Shown piece by piece: positions 1-8,800 of a DNA stretch of 30,020 nt. The notes under the pieces were generated by a model. It was given only the letters and a program-made list of their open reading frames with translations. It made no database searches and was not told the DNA's origin. Each line of letters starts with the position of its first letter. Position 1 is the first letter of the stretch. Source of the DNA: Bacteroidales bacterium (GTDB taxonomy: Bacteria > Bacteroidota > Bacteroidia > Bacteroidales > CAIWKO01). The stretch lies in assembly GCA_023228145.1 (NCBI GenBank), contig JALOBU010000036.1, positions 1-30,020 on the forward strand, given 5' to 3'. The position numbers and the translations under genes were made by a program.

Positions 1-32
1 TCGCTTTTTTTGACATGTTTTTAAATACAAAA

Positions 33-64
33 AAAGTTATATGAAACGACTTTCATATAACTTT
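33..64 (-). terminator. Intrinsic terminator downstream of rocD
   Basis: A perfect 14-bp inverted repeat (arms 33-46 and 51-64, loop of 4) is followed on the minus strand by a run of T (complement of the A run at 29-35). It lies about 120 bases past the rocD stop and is oriented to end that transcript. On the plus strand it is followed by CTTTT, so it may also work weakly in the other direction. Confidence 0.8.
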
Positions 65-186
65 CTTTTAAAACTACGTGGTAAACGATTTTAGAACTTC
101 TTACCAACTATTTTTGGCCTATATATCGACATTTTTAACTTTTAAGAGAACCTCGTAAAAACAAATAGATACAATGATGAAATTGA

Positions 187-1422
187 TTAGTTAAAAGATA
201 AAATAGATTTCTTAATAATTTCTACAGCTTCATAAATCTGTTCTTCAGTGATAACCAATGGTGGTGCAAAGCGAATAATATGACCGTGCGTAGGCTTTGC
301 CAGCAGGCCGTTGTCGCGCATCTTCATGCAAACATCCCAGGCTTCTTTTCCATTCTTGGGTTTTATGATAATTGCATTCAGAAGCCCTTTCCCGCGCACC
401 AGCTCTATCATGTCTGAGTCAATCTTTTTTACTTCTTCACGGAAAATTTTTCCTAATGTTTCAGCCCGTTCGCAGAGGTTTTCATCTTTCACCACCTGCA
501 GCGCTGCCACGGCAATTTTAGCTGCCAGGGGGTTGCCGCCGAAAGTGGATCCATGTTCGCCGGGTTTTATAGTGAGCATGATATTGTCGTTGGCAAGTAC
601 TGCCGAAACAGGGAATACGCCTCCCGACAAAGCTTTTCCGAGTATCAGTATGTCGGCTTTCACATTTTCGTGGTCGCAGCACAGCATTTTTCCGGTGCGG
701 GCTATGCCGGTTTGCACTTCGTCGGCGATGAATAATACATTCTTAGCTTTACATAATGCATAGGCTTTTGACAGATAGCCTTCATCCGGCACAAAAACTC
801 CGGCTTCTCCCTGAATAGGTTCTACGAGGAACCCGGCAACATTGGGGTCTTCGAGGGCTTTTTCCAGCGCGCTGAGGTCGTTATAAGGTATTTTTACAAA
901 TCCTGGTGTAAAAGGCCCGAAATCCTTGGTCGCATCAGGGTCGGTTGACATGGAGATTACCGTAATAGTTCTGCCATGGAAATTGTTTTCGCAGCAAATA
1001 ATTTTTGCCTGGTTTTCGGGTATGCCTTTCACTTTGTAAGCCCATTTGCGACAAAGTTTGAGCGCTGTTTCATCGCCTTCGGCGCCAGTGTTCATCGGCA
1101 ATACTTTATCGTAGCCAAAAAATTCAGTGATGTACTTTTCATAAGGGCCAAGACAGTCGTTGTAAAACGCACGTGAAGTGAGGGTGAGGGTTTTAGCTTG
1201 TTCCAACATTGCACCTATGATTTTCGGGTGGCAATGTCCCTGGTTCACGGCAGAATAAGCCGAAAGAAAATCAAAATATTTTTTCCCTTCCACATCCCAC
1301 ACAAAAACGCCTTCTCCTTTGCATAAAACAACGGGCAGGGGATGGTAATTGTGAGCGCCATATTTATTTTCCAGAGCTATGGCAGCCTCTGTTGCACTTA
1401 ATGTTTTTAATGTTTCGTCCAT
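187..1422 (-). CDS. rocD: Ornithine--oxo-acid aminotransferase
   Basis: PLP-dependent class III aminotransferase that converts ornithine plus 2-oxoglutarate to glutamate-5-semialdehyde and glutamate, linking arginine/ornithine breakdown to proline and glutamate; cytoplasmic. The 411 residues match the usual bacterial/eukaryotic OAT length. Visible motifs: YSAVNQGHCHP near 56-66, NTGAEGDETALK at 111-122, FHGRT at 148-152, cofactor-binding DEVQTG at 234-239, the PLP Schiff-base lysine K263 in LGKALSGG, and HGSTFGGNPL near 290-299. The common family form NTGVEAGETA reads NTGAEGDETA here, a mild deviation. The gene is monocistronic: its own TAnnTTTG box lies at 1458-1465 and a terminator at 33-64. 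It is divergent from the DUF1905 gene. A second class III aminotransferase at 20121-21308 is a different subfamily. Confidence 0.95.
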   Translation of the reverse strand: MDETLKTLSATEAAIALENKYGAHNYHPLPVVLCKGEGVFVWDVEGKKYFDFLSAYSAVNQGHCHPKIIGAMLEQAKTLTLTSRAFYNDCLGPYEKYITEFFGYDKVLPMNTGAEGDETALKLCRKWAYKVKGIPENQAKIICCENNFHGRTITVISMSTDPDATKDFGPFTPGFVKIPYNDLSALEKALEDPNVAGFLVEPIQGEAGVFVPDEGYLSKAYALCKAKNVLFIADEVQTGIARTGKMLCCDHENVKADILILGKALSGGVFPVSAVLANDNIMLTIKPGEHGSTFGGNPLAAKIAVAALQVVKDENLCERAETLGKIFREEVKKIDSDMIELVRGKGLLNAIIIKPKNGKEAWDVCMKMRDNGLLAKPTHGHIIRFAPPLVITEEQIYEAVEIIKKSILSFN

Positions 1423-1457
1423 ATATTTTTTGTTTAAAATGTATTCTGATTTGTGTA

Positions 1458-1465
1458 CAAATATA
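1458..1465 (-). promoter_or_regulatory. Bacteroidota -7 box for rocD
   Basis: On the minus strand this reads TATATTTG, a match to TAnnTTTG, 35 bases before the rocD ATG. No convincing TTG-type -33 element was seen. A one-mismatch box for the divergent gene (TTTATTTG, 1503-1510, plus strand) lies close by, so the two units probably share this short control region. Confidence 0.65.
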
Positions 1466-1529
1466 GTAAATTAGCCCGATGGAAAATATCCTCATCCTAA
1501 AATTTATTTGTATTTATTAAAATTAAGCT

Positions 1530-1994
1530 ATGTATCAGTTTGATGGTCAGCTAAAAAAAGGAATCAACCGGCAAGGGTGGACTTATATTGATGTGCCGGC
1601 AGAGATAAGCATAAAATTTAAAAAGACAGGACGCATTCCTGTCAGCGGCTCTGTTGATAAGGTAAAATTCCGCACTTCTGTTTTACCTAAAGGTGACGGA
1701 ACATTTTATTTTTTTGTGAGCATTCCTCTGCGGCAAAGCATAGGCAAAAAGGCCGGTGATTATGTAACGGTGCTTATTGAAGAAGATACTAAACCAAGAA
1801 TTGTTAACGTACCAAAGGATATTTTTGAGGCACTTTCCACGAGTGATTTAGCTTTGGCAACATTTAATAAATTTTCTTATTCGCATAAAAAAGAACTGAT
1901 AGAATGGATAAACGAAGCCAAAAGAACTGAAACGCGGCAGAGAAGAATTGCGAAAGCTGTTGTTATTTTGGAAAGTTATAAGAAAAGAAGGTAA
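1530..1994 (+). CDS. DUF1905 / YdeI-OmpD-associated domain protein
   Basis: A 154-residue soluble protein with no signal peptide. Residues about 3-90 look like DUF1905, a small beta-barrel domain (FDGQLKKG, then GWTYIDVP, RIPVSGSVDKVKFRTSVLPKGDG in pieces, and SIGKKAGDYVTVLIEED). Residues about 105-150 carry the YdeI/OmpD-associated C-terminal motif (FNKFSYSHKKELIEWINEAK, then ETRQRRIAKAV). The two domains together are a common arrangement; family members are loosely linked to bacteriocin protection, but no reaction is established. The ATG at 1530 is preceded by an AT-rich stretch without a Shine-Dalgarno sequence, normal in Bacteroidota. It is transcribed away from rocD and no partner gene follows in the same direction. 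Confidence 0.85.
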   Translation: MYQFDGQLKKGINRQGWTYIDVPAEISIKFKKTGRIPVSGSVDKVKFRTSVLPKGDGTFYFFVSIPLRQSIGKKAGDYVTVLIEEDTKPRIVNVPKDIFEALSTSDLALATFNKFSYSHKKELIEWINEAKRTETRQRRIAKAVVILESYKKRR

Positions 1995-2058
1995 CAGTAA
2001 AACTTAAGTAAAGCTTTTAATTTGTTTACACTTTTGATTATTGCCTTTTAAAAAACAA

Positions 2059-3795
2059 TCATTTTTGTACAATAAAACTTACATTGTAAGTTCTGTTACT
2101 ACCGGAAATTTGAATGAAGTAATATCCTGCATGAAGGCTTTCAGTGTTCAATACTAATAAATTATTTTGTTGTATGGAAAAGGCACAATCAAAGTGTTCG
2201 CCAATAATGTTGTTTATGGTACACTGAATATCAAATATTTCTTCAGGTAAATAAATATTAAGTTTATCAGAAGCAGGGTTTGGGTAGCAGTTGATTTTTT
2301 TATCATAATCATCATAATCCTTTATTCCTGATGTTTGTGTTACATATATTGCATCCCAGCCTAAATCCTGAGTGGCATTGTCGGTAGTAAATTTCAGAAA
2401 GCATCTGTTCCCGGTGGTAGTAATGGATTCAGGTATATTGTGTCCGGAAAATGTTCCCAGCAATGGAGCCGATGCATTTTCCCCGTCATAAATATTCAGT
2501 ATATCGTGGCCTTCTTCTGTATCAAAAGAGGTGAATGTAAGCATGATATTTGAGCTTGTTTCGGGTGCTATCAGCCATTCACAGTCAGTGTCGTTCCAAT
2601 AATATGAATATTTGCTTCCGTCATTAAAAACTCTTGAATCTTCTGTAAATACTTTTTTACCTATACAATATGGATAGAAATAAGGCACGGCATCCAGAAC
2701 AGCAGCTTGGTTGTATGAAAAATTTCCTCCTGAAGAATTTAAGTTGGATACATAAAAGTATCCGTTTGAATAACCACCCCAACCCCAGTTCACATGAAAA
2801 TAACAGGAATCCAAATACCCATCAAAAACAAAAGCATGGCCACCATCGGGTCCTGAGCCACTGTAATAAATAGGTTGTTGCATTTCCAGATTATCAATCA
2901 GCATTCTGTTCCATTCGTCGTTCTGATAATTATCCTTTTCAGCATACCTACTGCGGGGAGAGAAATTAAAATAAGTTTCAAGAGCTTGGGCAACATCCTG
3001 GGAATTTGCTCCAGAGCTTGCAGAGGAATAATTCATATTAACTGAAACACCACAATGGTATATCAAGGTGGAAATGGCCTCTTTGCTGGCTGTGTTGATA
3101 GTATTGGTCATGGATGCCCAATCGTAATAGGTTGATTCAAAATCGGCACCGATATTCCCGTAACCCCCATGATTATAAAAATACGAGCCAATTCCATGTT
3201 CGGGAAATTTATAGTAGTACATGATTTGCGCCATTGCCGTTGCCACACAGCCAGCGTAACAATGGCCTCCGGGTCCGCTGGGATGAGATGGGCAATGATA
3301 GTTGTAGTTAGTTCCCTGGTCCCATTTGCATGTTAACAGTGGGCTGATACCTTTGGAATGTCCGCTTTTAAAGTTTTGCCCGTTAAGTAAATACTGCCAT
3401 GCGTCCATATTGTTTTGAAGCTGACTGTTGTCGTATTTATATTTACATTCCTCCGATTGTTTGCTGAGCCACCAGGTAAGAGCAGGAGGGATGTTTTGAA
3501 TATCAAAAGGCTCATCAACAGAAAACCCGATAATAGGAAAATTGCTGTCATCATAAGCAACGATAACAAAACCATTCAGCCCGAAATTAAAAAGATAATA
3601 TTTTGTTTCTCCTGTAATTTTTATCTCATGGGAAACAACATAAGCTGATTTTCCGGCAGGCAGTGAATTGAAACCTGCTTTAGCATAGAAAAAGTTTTCA
3701 GCAACTTTTTTAGCAGTGTTTAAATCAACAGGGTTTGCAAAAGAAATCCAGGAAACACATGAAAACAGGGATAAAAAAAGAAATATTTTTTTCAT
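2059..3795 (-). CDS. Secreted C10 (streptopain-type) cysteine protease with CUB domain and T9SS tail
   Basis: A 578-residue extracellular protease. A signal peptide covers about 1-20. Residues 21-145 fit the inhibitory Spi_C10 prodomain, which is removed on activation. The C10 catalytic domain spans about 150-372: nucleophile C183 in GCVATAMAQIM, general base H320 in GGHAFVFDGY, and the tryptophan-rich HVNWGWGG at 334-341 that closes the active site. Residues about 377-487 resemble a CUB domain (CEWLIAP, LNIYDGEN, FLKFTTDN). Residues about 503-578 form a type A T9SS sorting domain (CYPNPASDKL, then a beta-rich end), which directs export across the outer membrane and surface attachment or release. 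Same family as SpeB and the interpain/periodontain proteases. It has its own promoter at 3849-3856 and no operon partner. Confidence 0.93.
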   Translation of the reverse strand: MKKIFLFLSLFSCVSWISFANPVDLNTAKKVAENFFYAKAGFNSLPAGKSAYVVSHEIKITGETKYYLFNFGLNGFVIVAYDDSNFPIIGFSVDEPFDIQNIPPALTWWLSKQSEECKYKYDNSQLQNNMDAWQYLLNGQNFKSGHSKGISPLLTCKWDQGTNYNYHCPSHPSGPGGHCYAGCVATAMAQIMYYYKFPEHGIGSYFYNHGGYGNIGADFESTYYDWASMTNTINTASKEAISTLIYHCGVSVNMNYSSASSGANSQDVAQALETYFNFSPRSRYAEKDNYQNDEWNRMLIDNLEMQQPIYYSGSGPDGGHAFVFDGYLDSCYFHVNWGWGGYSNGYFYVSNLNSSGGNFSYNQAAVLDAVPYFYPYCIGKKVFTEDSRVFNDGSKYSYYWNDTDCEWLIAPETSSNIMLTFTSFDTEEGHDILNIYDGENASAPLLGTFSGHNIPESITTTGNRCFLKFTTDNATQDLGWDAIYVTQTSGIKDYDDYDKKINCYPNPASDKLNIYLPEEIFDIQCTINNIIGEHFDCAFSIQQNNLLVLNTESLHAGYYFIQISGSNRTYNVSFIVQK

Positions 3796-3848
3796 ATAGC
3801 AAGTTTTTAATTGAAATTAAATTATCACAAGGTGTTAAATATTGTGTG

Positions 3849-3856
3849 CAAATATA
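3849..3856 (-). promoter_or_regulatory. Bacteroidota -7 box for the C10 protease
   Basis: Minus-strand TATATTTG, an exact TAnnTTTG match, 53 bases upstream of the protease ATG at 3795. A T-rich stretch about 20 bases further upstream could act as the -33 region. Confidence 0.65.
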
Positions 3857-4249
3857 CATACAAAAAATAAATAAAAAAAAGTTTTAGAAATTTTCTTTAA
3901 GTGAAATAAAAAAGTTTATTCCGTGGGCTATTATACCAGAACTGTATGTCCTGTACAGGTCAGTGATATTTTCGATGCCCGCACTGGTTGATAGTTTCAG
4001 TGAACTGGCACATCGCCTTAAAATTTAATGTGTACCATTGTGAACACCCTGACAGGCTTTGCACTTCGGGTTATCATTTGTTACCGCCAAGTGTAGGAGA
4101 TAGACAACGACATAGAAACATAGAAAAGTAACCCATTGTGACAAGATAGAAAAAATAAATATTGACAAGAACAGAGAACTGACCTGTCTACATGACAGGC
4201 AGGCACACAAGCCGACTTAATGCTTTTTAATTATTCTGATAATAATAAT
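3857..4249. other. Gene-free spacer with small palindromes
   Basis: About 390 bases between two divergent promoters with no convincing gene. It holds a 10-bp perfect palindrome CCTGTACAGG at 3950-3959 and a short hairpin with arms CCTGTC (4183-4188) and GACAGG (4194-4199). A 61-residue minus-strand frame at 4025-4210 shows no family signature and no promoter, and I do not call it. Nothing else was recognised. Confidence 0.5.
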
Positions 4250-4257
4250 TATCTTTG
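4250..4257 (+). promoter_or_regulatory. Bacteroidota -7 box opening the TonB receptor/RCC1 unit
   Basis: TATCTTTG, an exact TAnnTTTG match, with a CTTTTT tract at 4223-4228 about 21 bases upstream as a plausible -33 element. Transcription would start near 4262-4264. That rules out the ATG at 4220 as the start of the first gene and points to the GTG at 4277. Confidence 0.7.
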
Positions 4258-4276
4258 CACAATTGAATTTCACTGT

Positions 4277-4810
4277 GTGAAATGTAAAGTATTTGGAATA
4301 TTATTGATTCTTTGCTTCGTTGCTCCAGTGGCGACAACCTATATTATTCTTAAGTATCAAAAAAAACAAGTTAGAAGAGAAGTCAAACGGAAATTGATTG
4401 CCGGAATTGACAAAGAAGAACTTGTATTATTAAAGTTTACCGAAGAAGAAAAAGAGACCCAATTAAACTGGAAACACTCAAAAGAATTTGAGTACAAAGG
4501 TGAAATGTATGATATTGTGGAAACCAAAATTGTTGGCGACACTACGTATTATTGGCTATGGTGGGATTATGAAGAGACCAAGCTTAACAAACAACTTAGC
4601 CAATTACTTTCATTTGCATTGGGACACAACCCCAAGAACCAGGAAAACCAAAAAAGATTACATAATTTTTTTAAATCACTCTATTTCTCAGAGGATGAAA
4701 GGAAAGAACCGCTTGTTTTTTTTGAATTAAAAAGCAAGTTTCATTTCGGTCAAAACTTTTACCTTTCAGTTTTCCTCACTCCTCCAGATCCGCCCCCAAA
4801 AAAAGTTTAA
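4277..4810 (+). CDS. Small one-helix membrane protein, function unknown
   Basis: I do not assign a function. From the GTG at 4277 it encodes 177 residues: a short Lys/Cys-containing N-terminus (KCKVF), one hydrophobic helix (GILLILCFVAPVATTYIIL), a basic stretch (KYQKKQVRREVKRKL), then a charged soluble domain with KEELVLLKF, ETQLNWKHSKEFEYKGEMYD, TTYYWLWWDYEETKLNK and a C-terminal PPDPPPKKV. That is a single-pass inner-membrane protein with the domain probably periplasmic. An in-frame ATG at 4220 would give 196 residues but lies upstream of the -7 box at 4250-4257, so it cannot be on the transcript. It opens the unit containing the TonB receptor (78 bases downstream), which suggests an accessory role in the same uptake process; that is inference. 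Confidence 0.7.
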   Translation: MKCKVFGILLILCFVAPVATTYIILKYQKKQVRREVKRKLIAGIDKEELVLLKFTEEEKETQLNWKHSKEFEYKGEMYDIVETKIVGDTTYYWLWWDYEETKLNKQLSQLLSFALGHNPKNQENQKRLHNFFKSLYFSEDERKEPLVFFELKSKFHFGQNFYLSVFLTPPDPPPKKV

Positions 4811-4888
4811 TAATTAATTTTTGGAATTCGTCTGCTTTAAAATATACAAGTGGACTAAAATATTTTTAACTTTTTTAAACAAATTACA

Positions 4889-7321
4889 ATGAGAATATTT
4901 TTTGCATTGTGGTTGTTATTAGGTTTGGTATATACTGCCCGATCCCAAATAATAACTATCACAGATATTGAATCAGGTAACCCTATTGAGACAGTCACAT
5001 TGATAAGTGAATCGCCTAAAGAAGCCACAACAACTAACGACAAAGGGCAGGCAGATATATCCCTGTTTAAAGAATCGAGAAAGATAACAATTAGTCATTT
5101 GGCTTACAAACCAGCTGAGTATAGCTATAAGCAACTTGAGTTATTAAATTTTAAAGTTGAACTAACTACTAAAATACTCTCTTTACAAGAAGTATCTGTT
5201 ACTGTAAATCGCTGGGAGCAAATGAAGATAGAAACGCCAAGCAGGGTTACTTCTATTAATCTGAAGGAAGCATCGTTTCAAAACCCGCAAACTGCTGCCG
5301 ACCTTCTTGGAACCAGTGGTTATGTGTTTATTCAAAAAAGTCAGCTGGGAGGAGGTTCTCCAATGTTACGTGGCATGGCCACTAATCGCGTTTTGCTTGT
5401 TGTTGATGGTGTGCGTATGAACAATGCTATCTTTCGTTCGGGGAATTTACAAAACGTAATTTCATTGGATGCTAACGCATTGGAAGGCACAGAAATAATT
5501 TTTGGACCGGGTTCTGTGATGTATGGGAGTGATGCCATAGGAGGAGTAATGAGTTTCGAAACTTTAAAACCCAAATTTTCTCTTAATGATAGTAAAAAAC
5601 CTATGTTAACTGGAAATGCTATGACCCGCTTTTCTTCGGCTAATACTGAAAAAACTGTACATTTTGATATGAATGTGGGATTTAAAAAACTGGCATTTGT
5701 ATCAAGCTTCACTTATGCTAACTATGGGGATTTGCGCTCTGGTTCTGTGGGTGGAGTTCCTTATTTTTATCGTACTAATTATGTTATATCATACGATAAT
5801 AAAGACTACATGGTTCCTAACGAAGATTCTACATTACAGATTGGATCTAAGTACAGTCAGATTATCTTTATGCAAAAGATACGTTACCAGCCAAATAAAT
5901 ACTGGGATATTGACTATGGATTTCATTTTTCTGAAACATCCAAGTACAATCGTTATGACAGATTGTATGTAATGCGTACAGACGGGCCTTATAAAGAAAA
6001 ATTGCGATGGGCCGAGTGGTATTACGGACCACAAAAGTGGCAGATGCATCGTTTAGGAATTACATACTCCAGAAAAAATATCATATTTGATAAAATGCAA
6101 CTTATTGCTGCCTATCAATTTTTCGAAGAAAGTCGTTATGACCGTGAGTTCATGTATCGAGAGTTAAAAATGCAAAAAGAAAATGTGGATGCATACTCAA
6201 TAAACCTTGATTTCGATAAAAAAATCAATGATAAAATTACCCTTTATTACGGTTATGAGTTTGTACACAACACCATTCAATCCGTAGCATCATTAACTCA
6301 TGTGGAATCCAAAGAAGTAGTTCCCACTGTTACTCGATATCCTGATGGCTCTAGCTGGCAATCCAACGGTGTTTATTTAACAGCAAAATATAAAGTACAT
6401 AAAAAATGGCTTATAACCGGTGGAATCCGTTATAATCACTTTTTAATCAAAGCTGATTTTGACACAACCTTTTTTCCGTTTCCATTCACAGATACTCGGA
6501 TGAGTTCGGGGTCCATAAGTGGTAGCTTAGGATGTGTGTTTACGCCCACTGAAAATTGGCAAATATATTTGAACGCTGCCAATGGTTTCAGGGCGCCGAA
6601 TGTTGATGACATGGGAAAGGTTTTTGAATCTGTTCCCGGATATTTGGTTGTACCAAATCCGGATTTAAAACCTGAAAAAGTGTACAATCTGGAACTCGGA
6701 ACTGTTAAGTCATTTGGCACATTTTTAAAGTTGGATGCTACCTTTTATTATACCTGGTTAGTAGATGCTATGGTGCGTAAAAATTTCACATTAAATGGCG
6801 ATACATCAATCAGGTATTTAGGCAACAAAAGCAGAATTCAAGCCATACAGAATGTAACCAAGATAAATGTTTATGGAGTTCAGGCAGGTATTGAATTTTA
6901 CTATAAAGGTTTTGGGTTGAGAAGCTACATCTCCTATCAAAAAGGGGAAGAACAAACGCCAGATACACTGGTGTTTTATCCTTTACGCCATGCTGCGCCA
7001 ACCTTTGGAAGCACTCATCTGACTTACGAGTACAGAAATAAATTTAAAGCCGAATTTTATGTGGTTTATAATAGAAAAATGGATTATAAAGATCTGGCTT
7101 TAACTGAACGCACAAATGCTTCATATGCCCGTGATGAACAAGGAAGAGCTTATGTTAAGGGATGGTACACTTTAAATTTCAAGTTAGCGTATTTTCCAAA
7201 TCCTTTTATTGCAATTACGGCAGGTATAGAAAATATTATGGACTTAATGTATCGTCCTTATGCATCAGGTATTAATGCACCGGGCCGGAATTTAATAATC
7301 TCTTTAAAATTTAAGTTTTAA
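4889..7321 (+). CDS. TonB-dependent outer-membrane receptor, hemoglobin/heme-type
   Basis: An 810-residue TonB-gated importer of the outer membrane. The signal peptide ends near residue 19 (ARSQ). Residues 21-95 form a CarboxypepD_reg-like beta sandwich, common at the N-terminus of Bacteroidota receptors. A TonB-box-like strand (LQEVSVTV) is at 99-106. The plug spans about 115-225 with SPMLRGMATNRVLLVVDGVR (157-176) and SVMYGSDAIGG (209-219). The rest is a 22-strand-type beta barrel ending in aromatic F. The plug and the C-terminal YRPYASGINAPGRN motif (just before the end) resemble the hemoglobin/transferrin/lactoferrin receptor family, so an iron or heme ligand is the best guess, unproven. 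The gene is followed at 21 bases by the first RCC1 protein. A decayed relative lies at 11573-11757 on the other strand. Confidence 0.93.
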   Translation: MRIFFALWLLLGLVYTARSQIITITDIESGNPIETVTLISESPKEATTTNDKGQADISLFKESRKITISHLAYKPAEYSYKQLELLNFKVELTTKILSLQEVSVTVNRWEQMKIETPSRVTSINLKEASFQNPQTAADLLGTSGYVFIQKSQLGGGSPMLRGMATNRVLLVVDGVRMNNAIFRSGNLQNVISLDANALEGTEIIFGPGSVMYGSDAIGGVMSFETLKPKFSLNDSKKPMLTGNAMTRFSSANTEKTVHFDMNVGFKKLAFVSSFTYANYGDLRSGSVGGVPYFYRTNYVISYDNKDYMVPNEDSTLQIGSKYSQIIFMQKIRYQPNKYWDIDYGFHFSETSKYNRYDRLYVMRTDGPYKEKLRWAEWYYGPQKWQMHRLGITYSRKNIIFDKMQLIAAYQFFEESRYDREFMYRELKMQKENVDAYSINLDFDKKINDKITLYYGYEFVHNTIQSVASLTHVESKEVVPTVTRYPDGSSWQSNGVYLTAKYKVHKKWLITGGIRYNHFLIKADFDTTFFPFPFTDTRMSSGSISGSLGCVFTPTENWQIYLNAANGFRAPNVDDMGKVFESVPGYLVVPNPDLKPEKVYNLELGTVKSFGTFLKLDATFYYTWLVDAMVRKNFTLNGDTSIRYLGNKSRIQAIQNVTKINVYGVQAGIEFYYKGFGLRSYISYQKGEEQTPDTLVFYPLRHAAPTFGSTHLTYEYRNKFKAEFYVVYNRKMDYKDLALTERTNASYARDEQGRAYVKGWYTLNFKLAYFPNPFIAITAGIENIMDLMYRPYASGINAPGRNLIISLKFKF

Positions 7322-7342
7322 TAACAATTTAAAAATCGTAAT

Positions 7343-8773
7343 ATGAAAAATAAAATCACTTTAATAATAATTGTGTTGCTCTTCTTTTTAGGATGGAGTA
7401 ATATTGCTCAAGCACAAAAAATTGCAGCAGGAGGCTGGCATTCTGTTGTTGTATGTAGTGACAGTACGGCAAAAGCATTTGGCGAAAATGCCACTGGTGA
7501 GTTGGGTAATGGTACCAATTCTGACAGCAACATACCGGTTTCTACCGGGCTGACAAATATAATTGCTGTTTCTGCTGGTGGCGACCAACTTGAAGCACAT
7601 TCTATGGCTTTAAAAAGCGATGGAACCGTTTGGGCCTGGGGTAGCAATTTGTATGGACAACTTGGTAATGCAAGCACAACTAATACAAACACACCTGTTC
7701 AAACTCTCTTACTCACTAATATTATTGCTATTTCCGCCGGTGGATGGCATTCTGTTGCCCTTAAAAATGATAGTACAGTTTGGACTTGGGGCTGGAATAT
7801 GGACGGGCAATTAGGCGATGGTAGCACTAACGATAAAATTATTGCAGGGCAGGTTCCCGGCCTTACCGGAATTACCCAAATTGCTGCCGGCACTTACCAT
7901 GTACTTGCACTCAAAAATGATGGAACGGTTTGGGCATGGGGCGACAATATTAGCGGTCAGATAGGAAATGGAAGCACAGGAACTGATGTAAAATCACCCG
8001 TGCAAGTGTCTGGGTTAACTGATGTTGTGAGTATATATGCAGGAAGGTTTTTTTCGCTTGCAGTTAAAAATGATAGTACCGTTTGGACCTGGGGCGAAAA
8101 CCTTTATGGACAACTGGGTGATGGAACGAATAACGACAAAAATATCCCGGTGCAAGTTAGCGGACTTACAGGAATAATTCCGGATTTAGTTGCCACAGGT
8201 GCTTTTCATTGTATGGCAGTAAAAAATGATAATACTGTATGGGCTTGGGGTAGAAACACCTATGGCAATTTAGGCGATAATTCTGTTACACACCGTTCAT
8301 TACCTGTTCAAATGATTGGAATGTCCGATGTTGGCGGTATGGCAGCCGGAACCAATTTTTCCATTCTATATAAAACAGATGGTACTTTTTGGGGATGCGG
8401 CAGAAATTTGAGTGGTCAATTGGGCGATGGCACTTTTAATCAACATAATATACTTACACAATCCAATGGCGTTTGTCCGATTATTTTGAGTGTTGAGGAG
8501 GACCGCGTCAATAATTTTGAAATTAACGCTTTCCCTAATCCATCAAGTAACGGAGTTTTTCTTTTAGACCTTTCAGTATTAAATAGAAATATTTCAGAAC
8601 TTCAAATAGATATTTACGACATGATTGGTAAAAAAGTTTTTAGTAATAATGTAAATATAAAGACAGACGACTCTTCGATTTTTATTGATATATCCGAACA
8701 AACTGATGGTATTTATTTTCTGAATCTTCAAACAAACGGGTTCAGAGTTTCCCAAAAACTTATCAAACAATAA
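7343..8773 (+). CDS. Secreted RCC1-repeat seven-bladed beta-propeller with T9SS tail
   Basis: A 476-residue exported protein. The signal peptide is about 1-25 (ending AQAQ). Seven RCC1 (ATS1-type) repeats fill about 26-375, each with the pattern WxWGxNxxGQLGxG followed by a hydrophobic strand such as IIAISAGGWHSVAL; the seven repeats are counted from the AFGENATGELG, WAWGSNLYGQLG, WTWGWNMDGQLG, WAWGDNISGQIG, WTWGENLYGQLG, WAWGRNTYGNLG and CGRNLSGQLG cores. Residues about 385-476 are a T9SS type A sorting domain (AFPNPSSNG, then IYDMIGKKVF, ending KLIKQ). RCC1 propellers bind diverse partners (RCC1 itself, the secreted beta-lactamase inhibitor BLIP-II); the partner here is unknown. It is translated from the TonB receptor transcript and is followed at 27 bases by a longer relative. 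Confidence 0.9.
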   Translation: MKNKITLIIIVLLFFLGWSNIAQAQKIAAGGWHSVVVCSDSTAKAFGENATGELGNGTNSDSNIPVSTGLTNIIAVSAGGDQLEAHSMALKSDGTVWAWGSNLYGQLGNASTTNTNTPVQTLLLTNIIAISAGGWHSVALKNDSTVWTWGWNMDGQLGDGSTNDKIIAGQVPGLTGITQIAAGTYHVLALKNDGTVWAWGDNISGQIGNGSTGTDVKSPVQVSGLTDVVSIYAGRFFSLAVKNDSTVWTWGENLYGQLGDGTNNDKNIPVQVSGLTGIIPDLVATGAFHCMAVKNDNTVWAWGRNTYGNLGDNSVTHRSLPVQMIGMSDVGGMAAGTNFSILYKTDGTFWGCGRNLSGQLGDGTFNQHNILTQSNGVCPIILSVEEDRVNNFEINAFPNPSSNGVFLLDLSVLNRNISELQIDIYDMIGKKVFSNNVNIKTDDSSIFIDISEQTDGIYFLNLQTNGFRVSQKLIKQ

Positions 8774-8800
8774 TTTATGAAAACTTTAAAATTTTAAAAA

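Noticed and set aside
311..763. 150-residue plus-strand frame
   Set aside because: Lies fully antisense to rocD, which has clear family motifs; no promoter or family signature.
4025..4210. 61-residue minus-strand frame
   Set aside because: No recognisable domain, no TAnnTTTG box, and it lies between two well-supported divergent promoters.
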